A stretch of DNA of 64,000 nucleotides from Prinia subflava (lineage: Eukaryota; Chordata; Aves; Passeriformes; Cisticolidae): the NCBI RefSeq assembly GCF_021018805.1, contig NC_086248.1, positions 96,681,239-96,745,238 of the forward strand. The letters run 5' to 3'. The translations under genes and the position numbers were made by a program. Of this stretch, positions 48,001 to 60,897 are shown piece after piece. A model generated the notes under the pieces. That model searched no databases, had not been told where the DNA came from, and worked only from the letters and a program-made list of their open reading frames with translations. Every line of letters begins with the position of its first letter. Within the stretch, counting starts at the first letter, position 1.

Positions 48001-51000
48001 GCAAAATAGCAGTGCTATTTAAATATTGATAAATATCACCCTTGTTTTCTACAGAACTGCCAGCAAAGCCTTCAAATATTTCCAAGCTGGAGAAACATGA
48101 CACAGTATAACTTTATGCTTAACTAATACATGTTGCCTAAAAACACACATAGGTCATGGTTTTGCCTGGTTTTGTTTGCCCCACCCTATGTACAGCTGTG
48201 ACCTATAGAGATCAATATTTGGTTTGGGATCTGCTGGCAAGTTTAGGGTTTGATGTTTCATTTAGGCAGGGCTGAGACACCACAGACAGAAGGAAATTTC
48301 TTTGAGGCTGTCACAATTTCTTGTGCTGGTTACCACTTTGCTACTTCATTGTGTGTACTTATATTAATTTTTAAAGTAGCCACTTGCTTTCCCTTCTAAA
48401 ACTGGTCAGAGGGAGTTTTAAAAGAGAAATTCTATTTCTACATGTCAGGCAGTAAGCTTTGATTGCTCTTTTGTATTGACAACTCTCATTTTATATATGT
48501 CCTAAATAGCATAAATATTCTGAATATCCTAAAATTCAGGATTGTTCCCTTAATTTTAGATGTGCAATGTAGGCAATTAGAAGTCAGAATATTAGGCCTG
48601 TATCACTAATCCTCCCTTCCTTCTGTGGACTGAGGAGTTTCTCCCACATTAATAACCTGGACTATCCCATCTCTGGTGAAGGAGTTGGAGGCCTGCAAAA
48701 GCAAGTGTGGGGTTTGGCATTTTCAGCTCATTAGGACCTGTAGTGATAGCACAAGGAGAACGGGTTCAAAGTAAAAGAGGGGAAATTTAGGTTAGAAATA
48801 CAGAAGAAAAATAATTCTGTTGAGATTGAAGAAATCCCTGCTTTGCAGTGTAAGTGATAGAGGGAAAGGTAGGATAATCTCTTCCTCTTATTCACTTGTC
48901 TTTAAAACCTCCTTAATCCCTATGACTACCTGGCAGCTACAGGCACTATTGGCTTAATTTAGTAATTCTCTCAAGGATTTCAGTGAGAGGAGAGAGGTTT
49001 TGTGCAGGAAGGATATCAGAAACAAATCCTGGGAAGGATAAATTAGCCAAAAACAGCATCAAGAGAGACTTCCAAAGTTGAAACATGTTTATTGTAACAT
49101 CCTACTGGCCCTTCTTGTTCAGCACACTCATGGTATTTAACTTTTTTTTTGATGAATTTTGTAGTGTCTCCAGTGAGACAGTTTTGTCTTGCATTCTCCT
49201 TGTTCTAAAACTCAAAGAGAAGCATTCAGCTTTTTTTTTCTTCTTTGTTGTACAGATCTCCTTGAGAAAATGGGTCCAAATAATGAGATTCTTGCCATGC
49301 ATTTACTGAAAGAGTAAAAAAAAAATCTTTACAATTCAGTGAAAATTCTGCTCATCCCTTTAAAAACTGGGAAATCTAGAGGGAAGTGTCCTGTTGCTGT
49401 GGTAGCAGCTTCCACTGAATGGAAATCCTGGAGGCACTAATGTATATTTATTAAAGCTGATGGTTTACTTGTTTGCTGCAGAAGTTTTTCTGCTGTGTGG
49501 AGGATGACAGCTGGCTTGAGCTGGGTTTGTCAGCATCCAGCAGCACTTATCCATGGCTCAGTTCCTTAGATCTCGAATGTAGGCTGTCCTGCCTGTGGGC
49601 CTCTTGGAAGAAATGCCTCACAACTTACACAATTAAATTGCATCCTTTAAGTGTCACCATTTTTTAAAAAAGCACAATTAATGCATGCTGGTTTTATGGC
49701 ACTCATATCCCAGACATGTAAGAAAATGATGCATTCTGTTTCTAGGATAAATTGGTACAGGAAATGTGTTCCTCCTTTCATTCCAATACAATATGTTGCA
49801 TCCCCAGGAAACGGACAATAATTTGTGTTGTAACACTAAAAACAGAACAACCATTCAAAACTTCAAATTTAGAAGAGAATTTCAAACTTTTGAAGTTTTA
49901 TTAGCATTATTTAGCATGAACTATTTTTACTGGGACACCACTGTCTTGGGTATTGGTCTAATATGCTGCAGTGCTGTTCAGTGCCTCTGTGACAGACAGT
50001 TGCTGTAGGCTGAGCTCTTTCTTTCCCAGTGTCCTACTGCAGCTAGAAAACCTCCCTGTTGCTTGTTCCTTTCCTTCCCCTCCTGTTATGGAAATGAATA
50101 TTGTAAGAGGTGGGGAAGTGCCTTTTGGACTACAAGCGGTGCCACTAGAGTAAATGAAGGAAATTGAACAAGTGTTCTGTTCTGAGACCAGGTTTCTGCT
50201 CCAGCTTTAAGACAAAGAGGTAAATTCCTGTATGGAAAGAGTCTGGCTCCAGGAAGGTAGAGCCTGTATAACGTCTTACAGAAGTGATGTTCTAGCCTGA
50301 GCTCAGCTGCAGTGAGAACTTCATGTGCTCCCTCGAGAAATTCTTCTGACAAGAGAACATGCTGCTGGCTCAATTGTCACAGGACATAAACATTTGGTTT
50401 GCTGGTTTTATGCTTCCTTGGCTTACATTCCACTTTGCTTCACCCAACTTTTGTCCTGATGTGGGTTTGGAGGGCAGAACTTGACATCTCAGTTCTGCCC
50501 TCAGTGTGCTGAGGTGTCCCAGGATGCTCTGACAAAGGCACAGTAACAGCACAGATCCTTTGCCCAGGCTGATGCTGGCTCATTGGACCACTGGAGTTTG
50601 TGGTTTTCTATGTGAGGTTTTTTGCTAAATAAATTACTGATTCTTAGTTTAATTAGGTTTTTTTCCAGTCCCTTTCCTCTAATGCGCCTTTCCGCTGTGG
50701 ATAAGCGTTTTCCCCATGACAGCAACTAACTGTGAACAGCAATTAAAATGAACTGGAATTGGCTATTACCTGGAACCTCTCTCTCATTTATACGTGGGAA
50801 GCTGGGCTGATGTTTTTAGTGCTTCTTGTTCTCTTATTATTTGTGGGTTGAGGTGGCAGAGATAACTGCAATATCCAGAACTCCCTTACCTTGAACTGTG
50901 AAACAACTCCTCAGACGAAAGTCCCTTCTTGGCAAGCTTTCCCCCGCCTCTTGCCCTGACACTCCCTAATGTTTCAGTGATTACATTTTTGGGTTTTGTT

Positions 51001-51878
51001 GTGTGGTTTATTTTGTTTGGTGGTTTTGGGGTTTTGTTGTTGTTGTTGTTTTGTGGGATTTTGTTGGTTTCTGTTGTTGATTTTTTTGGTTTTGTTTGGG
51101 TTTTTTTTATTCTTTAACTTTCAGGTACATTATGGTGCCAAGTGGAAACATGGGAGTATTTGATCCCACAGAGATCCATAACCGAGGACAACTGAAATCA
51201 CACATGAAAGAAGCCATGATTAAGCTGGGCTTTCATCTGCTCTGTTTCTTCATGTACCTTTACAGGTTAGTTTCAAAAATTGCTCCCAAGGAACAAACGG
51301 ATTGTCTGCCAGCTATTTTTATCTCCTCTATTCCACTAGTGTAATTGCTGGTATTCATGTCTTAGCTTTTTGCATCCTGCTAAGCCTCAGTAATATATTT
51401 TGACAGCTATCTCTGGGCTCATTTTATGCCTTTATTCATTCTGATCAAACACTGTTTGGAAACTCAGGCTATTCCCTGATCTCAAAACCACAAGTACAAC
51501 GTAGAGTTACATGCTTTCAGCACCTACAGTAAGTGGCCTGTTTAGCAAGGAAATACTCTTGAGGACCAAGTTTATTTTACAAGTTCTGTTTTTTAAATAA
51601 TGAAGTTGATCTGGTTGAGTTACAACTAGATGTGTTCTGTGATAGGGCCACTTACTGCAAGGTGGCAGAGCTGCTGCTCCTCTGCTGCAGTATTGCTTCT
51701 GCAGCCTTGTCTTCCTAACAAAGCACACACAGGGGTGCCTCGACTCTGTTTCAGGTTCTCTCAGTGCAGCTCTCCCATGACAGTGAGAGCTGCTCCTGCT
51801 TGCACAAGCGTCAGTAATCCACTGGTATCATGTTTTCTGTTTTGTCACAGTATGATTCTGGCTTTGATAAATGATTGA
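44933..51878 (+). CDS. CNIH4: CNIH4 (cornichon family protein 4), complete 5-exon coding sequence
   Basis: Exons 44933-45001, 46205-46273, 47051-47163, 51125-51265 and 51851-51878 join in phase to 420 nt, 139 residues plus stop, the same length as human CNIH4. CNIH4 is a small polytopic ER/early-secretory protein that acts as a cargo receptor for GPCR export through COPII. Visible are a hydrophobic N-terminal segment ([20 protein letters not shown], about 4-23), a loop with [17 protein letters not shown], a second hydrophobic block (about 54-80, [20 protein letters not shown]), the conserved [20 protein letters not shown] loop, and a C-terminal membrane segment ending LALIND. It is near-identical to the mammalian protein, so strongly constrained. 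It shares its promoter with NVL. CNIH1-3 are less likely because of the short length and the LIND terminus. Confidence 0.97.
45002..46204 (+). other. CNIH4: CNIH4 intron 1, probable U12-type (minor spliceosome) intron
   Basis: 1203 nt, phase 0. The donor GTATCCTG matches the U12 consensus RTATCCTTT over its first seven bases. The 3' end has TTCCTTATC at 46185-46193, one mismatch from the TTCCTTRAY branch site, with its A 14 nt before the exon, and lacks a normal long polypyrimidine tract. The acceptor is TTCAG. The first part lies in the CpG island; the rest is AT-rich. Confidence 0.75.
46205..46273 (+). CDS. CNIH4: CNIH4 exon 2
   Basis: The acceptor is TTCAG and the donor AAA|GTAAAT; it holds 23 codons. 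It encodes [20 protein letters not shown], identical in pattern to mammalian CNIH4. Confidence 0.96.
46274..47050 (+). other. CNIH4: CNIH4 intron 2
   Basis: 777 nt. Ordinary intron with a pyrimidine-rich end (TCCCCTTTTTGCAG). No repeat was recognised. Confidence 0.85.
47051..47163 (+). CDS. CNIH4: CNIH4 exon 3
   Basis: The acceptor is TTTGCAG and the donor AG|GTGAGT. It begins [15 protein letters not shown], then the hydrophobic [13 protein letters not shown] segment, ending in a split arginine codon. Confidence 0.96.
48735..48840 (+). mobile_element. CR1 LINE fragment
   Basis: GACCTGTAGTGATAGCACAA, GGAGAACGGGTTCAAA, AAAGAGGGGAAATTTAGGTT and AGAAATACAGAAGAAA follow the standard CR1 3'-region order (usual reading 'acaaggagaaatgggttcaaactgaaagaggggagatttagg'). 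It is a plus-strand, truncated remnant. Confidence 0.75.
50985..51115. repeat. G/T-rich low-complexity tract
   Basis: About 130 bp of irregular TTTTGTTG, GGTTTTGTT and TTTTTTGG units with almost no A or C, ending just before the CNIH4 exon 4 acceptor, so it merges with the polypyrimidine tract. Its composition is the complement of the tract at 13377-13590. Confidence 0.85.
51125..51265 (+). CDS. CNIH4: CNIH4 exon 4
   Basis: The acceptor is TTTCAG and the donor AG|GTTAGT. It encodes [20 protein letters not shown], then [17 protein letters not shown] and LLCFFMYLY. Confidence 0.97.
51266..51850 (+). other. CNIH4: CNIH4 intron 4
   Basis: 585 nt with a pyrimidine-containing end (TTTTGTCACAG). 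No repeat was recognised. Confidence 0.85.
51851..51878 (+). CDS. CNIH4: CNIH4 exon 5 (coding part, C-terminus)
   Basis: The acceptor is CACAG. 28 coding nt complete the split serine and encode MILALIND then TGA, the invariant CNIH4 terminus. Confidence 0.96.
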
Positions 51879-52930
51879 GAAGCTGAAAGAGAGCCCTTAG
51901 CTGCCAGATTGGGTCATCACTCCAGTGACTGGCTGTGGAGCCACAGACACCTCCCGAACACACCTAGATCAGTGTCGTCATGCAGTATATTTTTCCTCTT
52001 TGAACAAGAAATATTTTTCTGTATTTTTAACATAAAATATTTTCAAAAGACATTGGATCTGTGTAGCAGTTGTTTTTGTTCCTTTATGAGCCAAACTGCT
52101 GGAGCTGCCGTTTCTGTAAGATGAAATCCTTGCTTACAGAAGTGACCTCAAAGGAATTAAAGGGGGATAACAGAAACTCGTTTCAGCAGCACAAGCTGGT
52201 AACGATAGTTCCAGAACACATTTAAGTGCAGCAAAGATATCTGATTCCTGCTGAGAGGTGTCAGGATGAGACTCTGGCTGCCAAGCTGTCCTATCAGAGC
52301 CTAATTTGAAGGAGCATTTGGAGCAGATTTCAAAGTGGAACAGGAGCACAGCTTGCATCTTTGTGTTGGTATTCTTTCCAGACAAAAATCAATGGAATGA
52401 AAGTTACATTTTCCTCCCATTCCCCACTGCCCTGCAGCAACCTATGTGAAGTCTTGTATTTGGATGGATTAAGATCCCTTTGGTGGACACGACACTTGTG
52501 TGTAAGAGTGCAGATAAACAAGAACCACGATTAATACTTGCTTTTTCCCTTCAACTCCTATTTTTGTACATCATGGACATCCAGATAAAGTAAAGATCAT
52601 ATTGCACTGGGGTGGAGTTGTTTACAAAGCAAATATCCACAGTTGCTACTCCCTGAACCTGCTGTTTGCATGGCCAATGGGGTGAAACAAGAGTCTGTCT
52701 AGCTCAGGGAAATGGTCTGGCAACCCATCTCCCCACTGACTCCCGTTCTGATGTGACTCTGCTTCAGTGACACCAGCAAGTTCTCTTTGTGCAGCTCTTG
52801 CAGCGGTGATAAGTGTATAAACCTGAGTTTGTACCCTCCCTGTCCAATAACTGTCTTCAAGTTTTTTATATGTGCTTGCAAACAGGTCTCTTGGAACAAA
52901 CACATCAATTAAAACTTTAAAAATGCACTT
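51879..52930 (+). other. CNIH4: Probable CNIH4 3' UTR (end uncertain)
   Basis: No canonical AATAAA was found directly after the stop. Candidate signals are a CATAAA variant at 52031-52036 and an ATTAAA at 52908-52913. The end shown assumes the second. The short ORFs here show no family resemblance. Confidence 0.4.
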
Positions 52931-55900
52931 CTGTAATCATGTCCAAATATTTATGAGCTTTTTCTTCTTAAGTATTTGGGTTTAAGTGTGCAGCTGGGGG
53001 TCACAATTGTTTTCAGGGCCAGCCTTGAAAAGGCAACACTGATGCTTTATTGCTGTAGATACCTTGTGGTCAGTGTTTGTTCTAGGAGAAGTTTGGCTTT
53101 AAATTTTTGATGGATGGAGTCCAAGTTCAGCTGTGTTAAAGATGAATAACTGCTGAAAAGCATGCTCATTAAAAAAATAACTAAGGAAACAGCTACCCCA
53201 GCTGGATGCCACTGACTACCTGACAGCACAACAACTACAAAAAGTACTGCCCTATAAAGCCAAAACCCAGACAGGAGGTAGCTCTGGAGAAAGGAGAGCA
53301 AATAAAACTTCAAGAGTACAAAGTCAGTAACTTTTTTAGCAGATTATGGTAGGCAATAAATGATTTTATTTATGTGTGAGAAAACCCTACTACATACATT
53401 TTGGGTGTTAGAAGAAAGGGCCTAGGTCAGGTCCTTGGTGTACTGTTGGCAGTAGATACATTTCACTAAACTTATTTCACACTGAGAAACATGAGTATTA
53501 ACCTCATTTTATTTTAAGCCCATTACTCAAACTAGCAGCTTGATATCTTATTCTAAAAACATGATGAATAAGTTCTCTGTTCACTTATATCCAACAACTG
53601 ATTATAAGAGTTGTAAAAACCTCAGCAGCAGGTTTCAGAGACTACAATTCTGCTGAATAATTACACTGGTAATGCTGAAGCCCTCTTACTGTACAGGGTC
53701 AGTGCCTGCTTCAACAGAGATCTTCAGAGGTCAGTGTTAGCTACAGGAAAAAAATGTACTTGTAATAGCTAAAACAAGATTAATTAGCTAGAAATAAGGA
53801 TACTGCAGTTATGTCACTCCTGGGAGACCCACAGAGCCTAAAAATTGTTTTGGTCGTAAAAAAACAAAAAACAAAACAACTGAACCGAAGCCTATCATAC
53901 AGAATTCAAGACAACTAGAAATTTGAGACTGGTTTTTTTAAAAATTCATCTAACTATCACTATAAATTGGTGTGAGGTCAAATACAGATTCCTTCCTATT
54001 CACTCAGACCATTTCCCTTTGGACTTGAGGTATCCAAGTATAACTTTGAGAGGAACCATTTGCTGTGATTGATGGAAAACTCCTAATCAGTGAAAATAAA
54101 TCAAAGTCCTGCAGGGATTCCAACTTCTAACTGATGTTACTGACCTTTTCCTCACCCACAATCTACTGCCAGGCCAGCTTGCAAAGTCCTGCATCAGTTT
54201 TCAGAGAGATTACGTAATAGTTAAGAATTCTGCATTTGGGGGGTTAGTTATAATGTGTAGAATCACATGTTTTCCCATAATTAATTACAAATTTTGGTTA
54301 TTGAGCTTGTTTTTTAAGGAATATACTTGCCTCCTCCATCTAGTAAATGACTGGTTTGGTTTTCTAGAGTGGTTCTGTGTTGTTGAACATGGTGAATCAG
54401 TGGTCTGACCACTAAGAACAATTCTACATGCAGGTTAACAATCAACCAGAAACTCTGATAAGCCCAAAAAGGCAAATCTTTATCTGTTCAGGATCGTCAG
54501 AGCTTTGTTCTTTCTTCTCACAAGAAGCTCCCTAAGATTTTGTACGAGTGCCCAAAGACCATTAATGCCTTTAAAAACAGGGGGTATGATGGACACTGGA
54601 GGCAGCAGTAGGAAAGTCTGGGCTATACCTTACGAACCACCACGCAGTTATGAGTCCATTCATTCACCACCCTGGCTTTGGCAGAAGCAGAGGCACACAA
54701 GCCTCGCTGGTCACCCTTCAGAGCTCTGTTAGAGAGAGGAGACAACTGGCACTGCATCTGTCTGGGACGAGCTGACAGCCTTGGCACGTGCAGGACACCC
54801 AGGGCAGGACCAGGCAGCACAGAGGGCACAGGACAATGTGTAAAGAAGGGCTCTCCTCAGGCAGAGTTTGGATTTAAGCTAATTAAGAAACACATCTACT
54901 CTCAGATTCCTTGTGGAATTTCTTTGAAGTAACCCGAATGATTTTAAAAAACAAACAAAAACCCCCAAAAACACATTAGAAAAAAACAACAAACCCCAAA
55001 CCCTCAGGACTGAAATCTTACAAATGCTAAAATGTCACAGGTCTGTAGAATTCATATACCTGTTTCTCTTGCACTCTTCTGACCCGTTAAAGACAGACAG
55101 GATGGCAGATGAAGCCCAGCTTATTTGGCTGGGTTATTCACCTGCTGTTTATGGCTGAAGTGGATCTGCAACTGAACCCTCCTGCAAATCGCAGCAGCCA
55201 AGGGAAGTGGCACAAAGGAGGACATGCAGGGGAGTAAGGCACAGCCCTTCTCTTGGCAGCTGCGTTAAGCCATCGTTATCCATACACTGCCTCAATCGTA
55301 AGGGAGAGAACAGACTTAACACAAAGGTGCTGCTAGAGGGAGTGAAGACTTCCAATCAATACAAAAGTTAAAAGAATTCAAAAACTGAATGCACGTTGAA
55401 TGCAAAAGGTTTGAGTCTGGAAAAATTCAGGCACAACTTTTTAACACAACATGAGCTAGACCCGAATAAAAATGCAGGACAAAGACGAGGTTCTGGTTTA
55501 AGGCACAGGGAGGAGGGACAAGCACACGGGGTCAACTGGAGGGAACACAAAGGCAGGAGATCCAAGTACTTTAGGAGCACCTTCTTACTATGAAGTATCA
55601 AAAACCCTCATAAAACTCACAGATCACCTACAGCAACCAGTCTGATATTTAAGCAAGCTGCAGCAGTAAGGAGTGATGGATTTCACAGAGCCTCAAGGGA
55701 GCAGATGTTGAGCAAGTGAGATAAGCACAGCCTGGGACACGGGCAAGTCAAGTGCTAAAGTACAGCACAAACACAAGAGTGAGGAGGATTAGAGCCAGAC
55801 AGTAGAGCCTGGGGAGCCTGAGCACAGCACTGAGTGACTCAGCTGCAGCTACACTGCCACAAATTAATTTTCCTAGTGAGGAAGTGAAATACTAGGGAAG

Positions 55901-55987
55901 AAATCTATAATTAATGATCAAGAAATTAACATCCAAGTCAGTCATATAAGTGAAGTTAGGGAAACTAGAAACTATTCATTCCAGTTA
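52931..55987. other. CNIH4-WDR26 convergent intergenic region
   Basis: AT-rich sequence between two converging 3' ends. It has A/C-rich patches at about 53860-53885 and 54945-55000. Minus-strand AATAAA hexamers also occur near 53047 and 53365, so the WDR26 3' UTR could extend further left. No gene, RNA or clear transposon was recognised. Confidence 0.55.
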
Positions 55988-58900
55988 TTTATTGTTTATT
56001 GAATTGAAAGAAAGGGAATACAAACATTTCTGTTAAGTGCTGTGCACCAACATGGAAAAAGTGTATTTTCTTTTAAAAATCCTAATAAAAACAAATCAGA
56101 AGTTAATGTAGTTCCAATTGAACAATTTTTAAAGATATGTTTAAAATACTACACATTTATAAAATAAAAAAGTTAAAACGGTGTTCTGTAAATAATTAGT
56201 AAAACAAGTGAAAATAAATACGAGACCCAAAGTTCTTATGTTTTTAATGTAATATAGCAAAGAAATTTTTAACTACTTAATAATATCTGAGGAGAGTAAC
56301 AAAAATCCAGAAAGTTTAAGAACGCAATCCTTTGAAACATTTAATATCAGTCCATAGCAAATAGTCATTACATACCAAAAGCTCTAAGTGTTAACTAGTT
56401 CCACCACAACTCCATATAAATCTCGACAATTTAGAAATCTTGAGATCAACAATAAAGTTCTTTTCTTGATCTCTACAGCTTGGTTTGTAAGTACATACAT
56501 GCTTTGAGGATCCATTTTGTCCCACATGTTTTCAAGGAGCCAATAACTTTTTCCATCTGTGCCTAAAAATGTTAAGTTTCAAATCTAGCACATATACCCT
56601 AAGAATGTAAAATGTTTATGAAAAAAGATGGGGCACAATGAATTTCAAATTTATAAAAATATACTGATATTAACCAAAACCTTCTGGTCAAAGGACACTT
56701 CACATACACACGACTTAAAGTATGCAATAAAACATGACAAGTACCTAGAACATTTGGTTCTCTGTCTGTTCATGGAACACACGCACGCACACACTCACAC
56801 CAGATGGGAGGAACACTCTCACAGATGTTTCACTGAATCGAGATTATCTGGATGAATAGACAGAAAACTTGGCTACAGTTTATTTCAACTAGAGGCAGCT
56901 ACTGCAGCAGTAGTTCAACACTGCACACTTCAATTAAGTCCACCCTGTTTAAAAAAAGTGTCATAGTTAATGATTTTGCTTTCTAGACATTGTTAAAAAT
57001 AGCAGTTTTCAAAAATCAAGTATGGCAGCTGAAAATGGACTCAAGCCAATGTGGAAAAGACAGGAGGAGGGCAAAAGGAGGATTAGCCATTTATGGGATG
57101 GGTGTTCCTCTTAATAGTCGTCTCAAAAAGAAATTAGATACAAGTGTATTTTGTAGCTAAAAATATGGACAAACTATTGAAAGTGCATTTTTCCTCCTCC
57201 TCCTTGAGTTACAGTAGTTTGTTTGTTGGTCAGTAAATCCTGCTTTTTATGTCCGTTCTTTTTTCTCTACCTCCCTCCCCATTTGGATCTACACCATATC
57301 CCCTCGAGCTACAGCTAATTATACAAGTCCTGGCTTCCTGCTAAGGAAGCCTTTACAAGTGATTTTGGGTGGGAGTATCACTTAGCAGTGTAAAAATACA
57401 CAACTAGACACCAACTCCCAACAGCAGACAGAGTTTTATTAAACATTACCTGGTTGAAGCCAAGTTGAGAAGTAACTGGCAAGATCTGGGCAGATTTCTA
57501 GCTTGCATCTTTGCTCCAATCATAAAGAGAAGTTAACTTTAAAGTTGGAGAACTTTAGAAAAGACAGAGGGAATTTAAAAACAAAGGTGTCATTGCCCCC
57601 ACTTCCCTCCCCTCCAAAACATGAACAGAGCTACCATTTTTCCCTTTTGTGTTCCATTGTGCCTTGAAAATTACTTACCTGAACAGCTAAAGAACATTCA
57701 GATAATAAATGCTTCAACATGTTTTTTGAGATCTGCCTTGATAATAACCTGGGGCTACTGTGAATGTTTGAAGCCAGGTGACCAGAGAAAGTTACAAAAT
57801 GAGTGCACACTTACAGTATTTTCCTCTCTAAAACCACGGGCCTGCTGACGAGAAATACAGGAATTTATTGTGGGTGTCTACTTGTTCCAGCCTTACACTC
57901 CAGCCTATGAACATTTTTAAGCACATGGAAATCAATGTGTTGCAAATGAGCAAACTGATTTGGGTTTTTTCCCCTCCACCCCACCCCAGTCTCATTTCAC
58001 CGTCTGTGCACAAAAAGTATTGGTACTTTTCAATCCACATAGTGTGACTATGCAATGTGTTGGAAACAGTTTAGGTTGCTCTTTCATCTCAGGGTGGGGA
58101 TGGTACTCATTGCTGCATCTCTAATGGCAGCTGCTGTGGCACTGAGCAGCGTGGCAAAGTGAAGATGAGTCTCCCCTTTCTGTCCTGCCTGCTCGTGGCC
58201 CAGGGGGTGCAAACAGGCTGTCACTGAGACACTCTGGGAGCACTGCCCCCTGCTTGGGGCTTGCCTTTACACGGCAGGGCTGCACCAGGACACTAAGGGA
58301 GAGAGATCCCACATGTGCCTCTCCCTAACGCAGCTTCTAAATACCTCAAGTGTCCTCCAGAGGGACAAAGCAAGTCCAGAAGAGCGGGGCAGTGTTCTGG
58401 CAGAGGTGCTAGTTTGAATTCCTAACTGCACTGCCCTGGAAAGCAGGCATCAGCCCACAGCCCACCCCAGCTGTACCAGGGAAGGAGTCTCACTCTGGTT
58501 AGTCATGGACACCACATAGAAATGCCTGAGGTGAGACCTTAAATCTACACTTGAGATTTGATCCAGCCTTCACCACCTGCCTAAATTTCCCACTTTATTT
58601 CCATGAGTACATAGTGCCAGACCATTGTATGAGACATTAGGAGACATCAAAACCATTATTCTCCTTACGCTCTCTAAACAATGTTTCGTTTGAAAATGTA
58701 AGTTCCAGAGTAACACAATACTAGAATAACTTCCAAGATTCACATGCTGGCATTGCTTATGAATTATACCATGTTTTGAACATGTAAAACACTTTTACAA
58801 TTTACTGTTTACAGTTTAGGTAATTAATTTCTCCTTAAAATTGTTAAATTTCTCCCCAAGGTTTAGCTTACTCAAATCTGACCATGGGAACTTGTCTGTT

Positions 58901-60897
58901 TTCCTGCAAAATAAAGGCCACAGGCCTGACTCATCTTATACTGTCTGAACTAGGAAGGGAAACAAAGAGCTTCCTCCAGAACTGATTAAAGGAAGAAGGT
59001 ACTGATGTATCATCTTAAGTTTACACATGTATTCTCAGTGCTGTGAAACAGTAATTGCTATCAAAGCTGTCACCTTAGTTTTAAGGCTGAACATTAAGTT
59101 CCTACCTGGTTTTGGAGGTATTAGAAGGCTCATAAGCCAGACTCGGGGCTGGTTTCAACCACAGCATCAGAATCTTAACTCATGCTTAAGTCTGCACACA
59201 AGGCAAGACAAACACACACCACCGGATGGCTGGAATCTAAAATAAAAAAAAAATCTAACCTGCTAACCTTTGTTTTTCTTGGAAACACCACACTCCCATT
59301 CATCAGTGGCTACACCTCTCTTCCCAGGAATTCCAGCAAACCTTCCCCCACCCTTCTTCCACACGTGACTAATAAGGACACTAAATCATTATCTCATGAA
59401 AGGATGAAGTCCACACTTCTGCTCACATGACTCCTGGTGGCATGCCCTTCCCTGCTCCTTCCTTACTTCACAGCAGTACCAACACTACCTTTCCACCCAA
59501 GGTGGCAAAAGGGAATCCAATGCCATCCCATAATGGATTTGTGTGTAGTGCAGAAGCACAGAGATGCCAGGCCATCTGTTTATGTCAAAAAGAATAAACA
59601 TTTAAATTATAAATGTCTTTGCTTTTTCTTAACATGGGACATTAGTGGAACTACTCCTAGATGTGTCAAGATGTTCACGGCACCAGCTTGCAACAAGGTC
59701 TGGGAGAGGCATTTAAATCTGCAAACTTAAAAGTATATTCTCAACAAAATCTGTCCACCCTTGTTTATCAAATAAAGAAAAAATTTCCATCATAATACAA
59801 GTGTTTAATTATGATTTGTACGTAAATTACTTATACAAAGTGTTGACTTTGTGAAGAAAGAACTCTTTCAACACATTCTTCCCTCAAAGTGTAGTCTACC
59901 TTTTACACCAGCATTGTTGCATATATTTACGTAATTAAAAAAACCAGAAAGACCTCTTCTTGTTTCAACTCTTAGACTGGTGGTGCAGTCTGAATGCTTT
60001 TTTTCTTAACTAATACAGTTTATCTGTTAAGATGGACAGCGAATTCCTCCATCTGAAACAAGCTTTACTGCCTACATAAATCTCTTTCCAGCCACTGCTT
60101 TTGATTGGGTCTCAGGACACTCCAGAAAAGCATCAGTGATACGGTGTTTCACGACACTTCTTGCATTGTTTTAATTCCAAATGTATACAAATGAAGTCAT
60201 TTTAATCCTATAAATAATTTATTTTTAAAAAATTGTGCTGTTAACCCCTTTGCAGGGCAACGAGCTATGTGAAAAGTACAAAACTTTTTGTCAAATGTGA
60301 TACTGAGAGTGCTTTTGACATAGTTCATTGGTTTATCCTCTCAATTGATAATATACTGCGCAACGGGCAAGGCTAGAATCCATGAACCAAGCTGCAAAGA
60401 TCTCGAGCTAAGTAAGGCGGAAGAGACTTGAGAAACAAGAGAAGGAAATACTTTCCTATCCAATGTATACTCTTCAGACTAAAGCACTCTTTCTATCAAG
60501 CCTTCTAAACTGTTAAATAAAGTGTTCCAAACAAGCATTTAAACTTCATTACACAGAAGAGCAACAAGAACAGTAGCCTGCCAGACAAAAAGGCAGGAGG
60601 GAAAAATATATATACTGAGTTCAATGGTTAGCCTGAATGTAGCACAGTTCTTCACAACCGATGGGGGGGTAATTTCAACACGGTGTCCAACAAAGTTCTA
60701 AAGACGTGCTTCATCTCGACTGGTTACTATGAAGCAAAGGTGGTAAATGTTTGGCCCCAACTGGGCTTCAGAAATGGTTCTTTTTCATGACGAGCATGTC
60801 TGTCCAGCTATCAATCATGTTTGTTTGCACCAAATCCCAAGCCATTTAAAATACGACTAATTAAGTTAAACTGAAGTCGTCTGCTCCAAATTCGCCA
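55988..60897 (-). other. WDR26: Probable long WDR26 3' UTR, poly(A) signals at 55988-56000
   Basis: Downstream of the WDR26 stop on the minus strand there are about 4.9 kb without recognisable exons. Two canonical AATAAA hexamers at 55995-56000 and 55988-55993 give a 3' UTR of a length in line with the long WDR26 3' UTR I recall from mammals. Earlier minus-strand AATAAA hexamers (for example near 57433, 58595 and 60218) could give shorter forms. Usage is inferred. Confidence 0.5.

Larger units (their letters stand above)
47164..51124 (+). other. CNIH4: CNIH4 intron 3
   Basis: 3961 nt. It contains a CR1 fragment at about 48735-48840 and a G/T-rich low-complexity tract at about 50985-51115 running up to the acceptor. 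Overlapping open frames at 47503-47924 are in sequence I do not recognise and have no splice-consistent role. Confidence 0.85.

Noticed and set aside
56780..56805. ACACAC/CACGCACGCACAC run as a possible functional repeat
   Set aside because: It is a short, ordinary CA-type microsatellite; too short to report as more than background.
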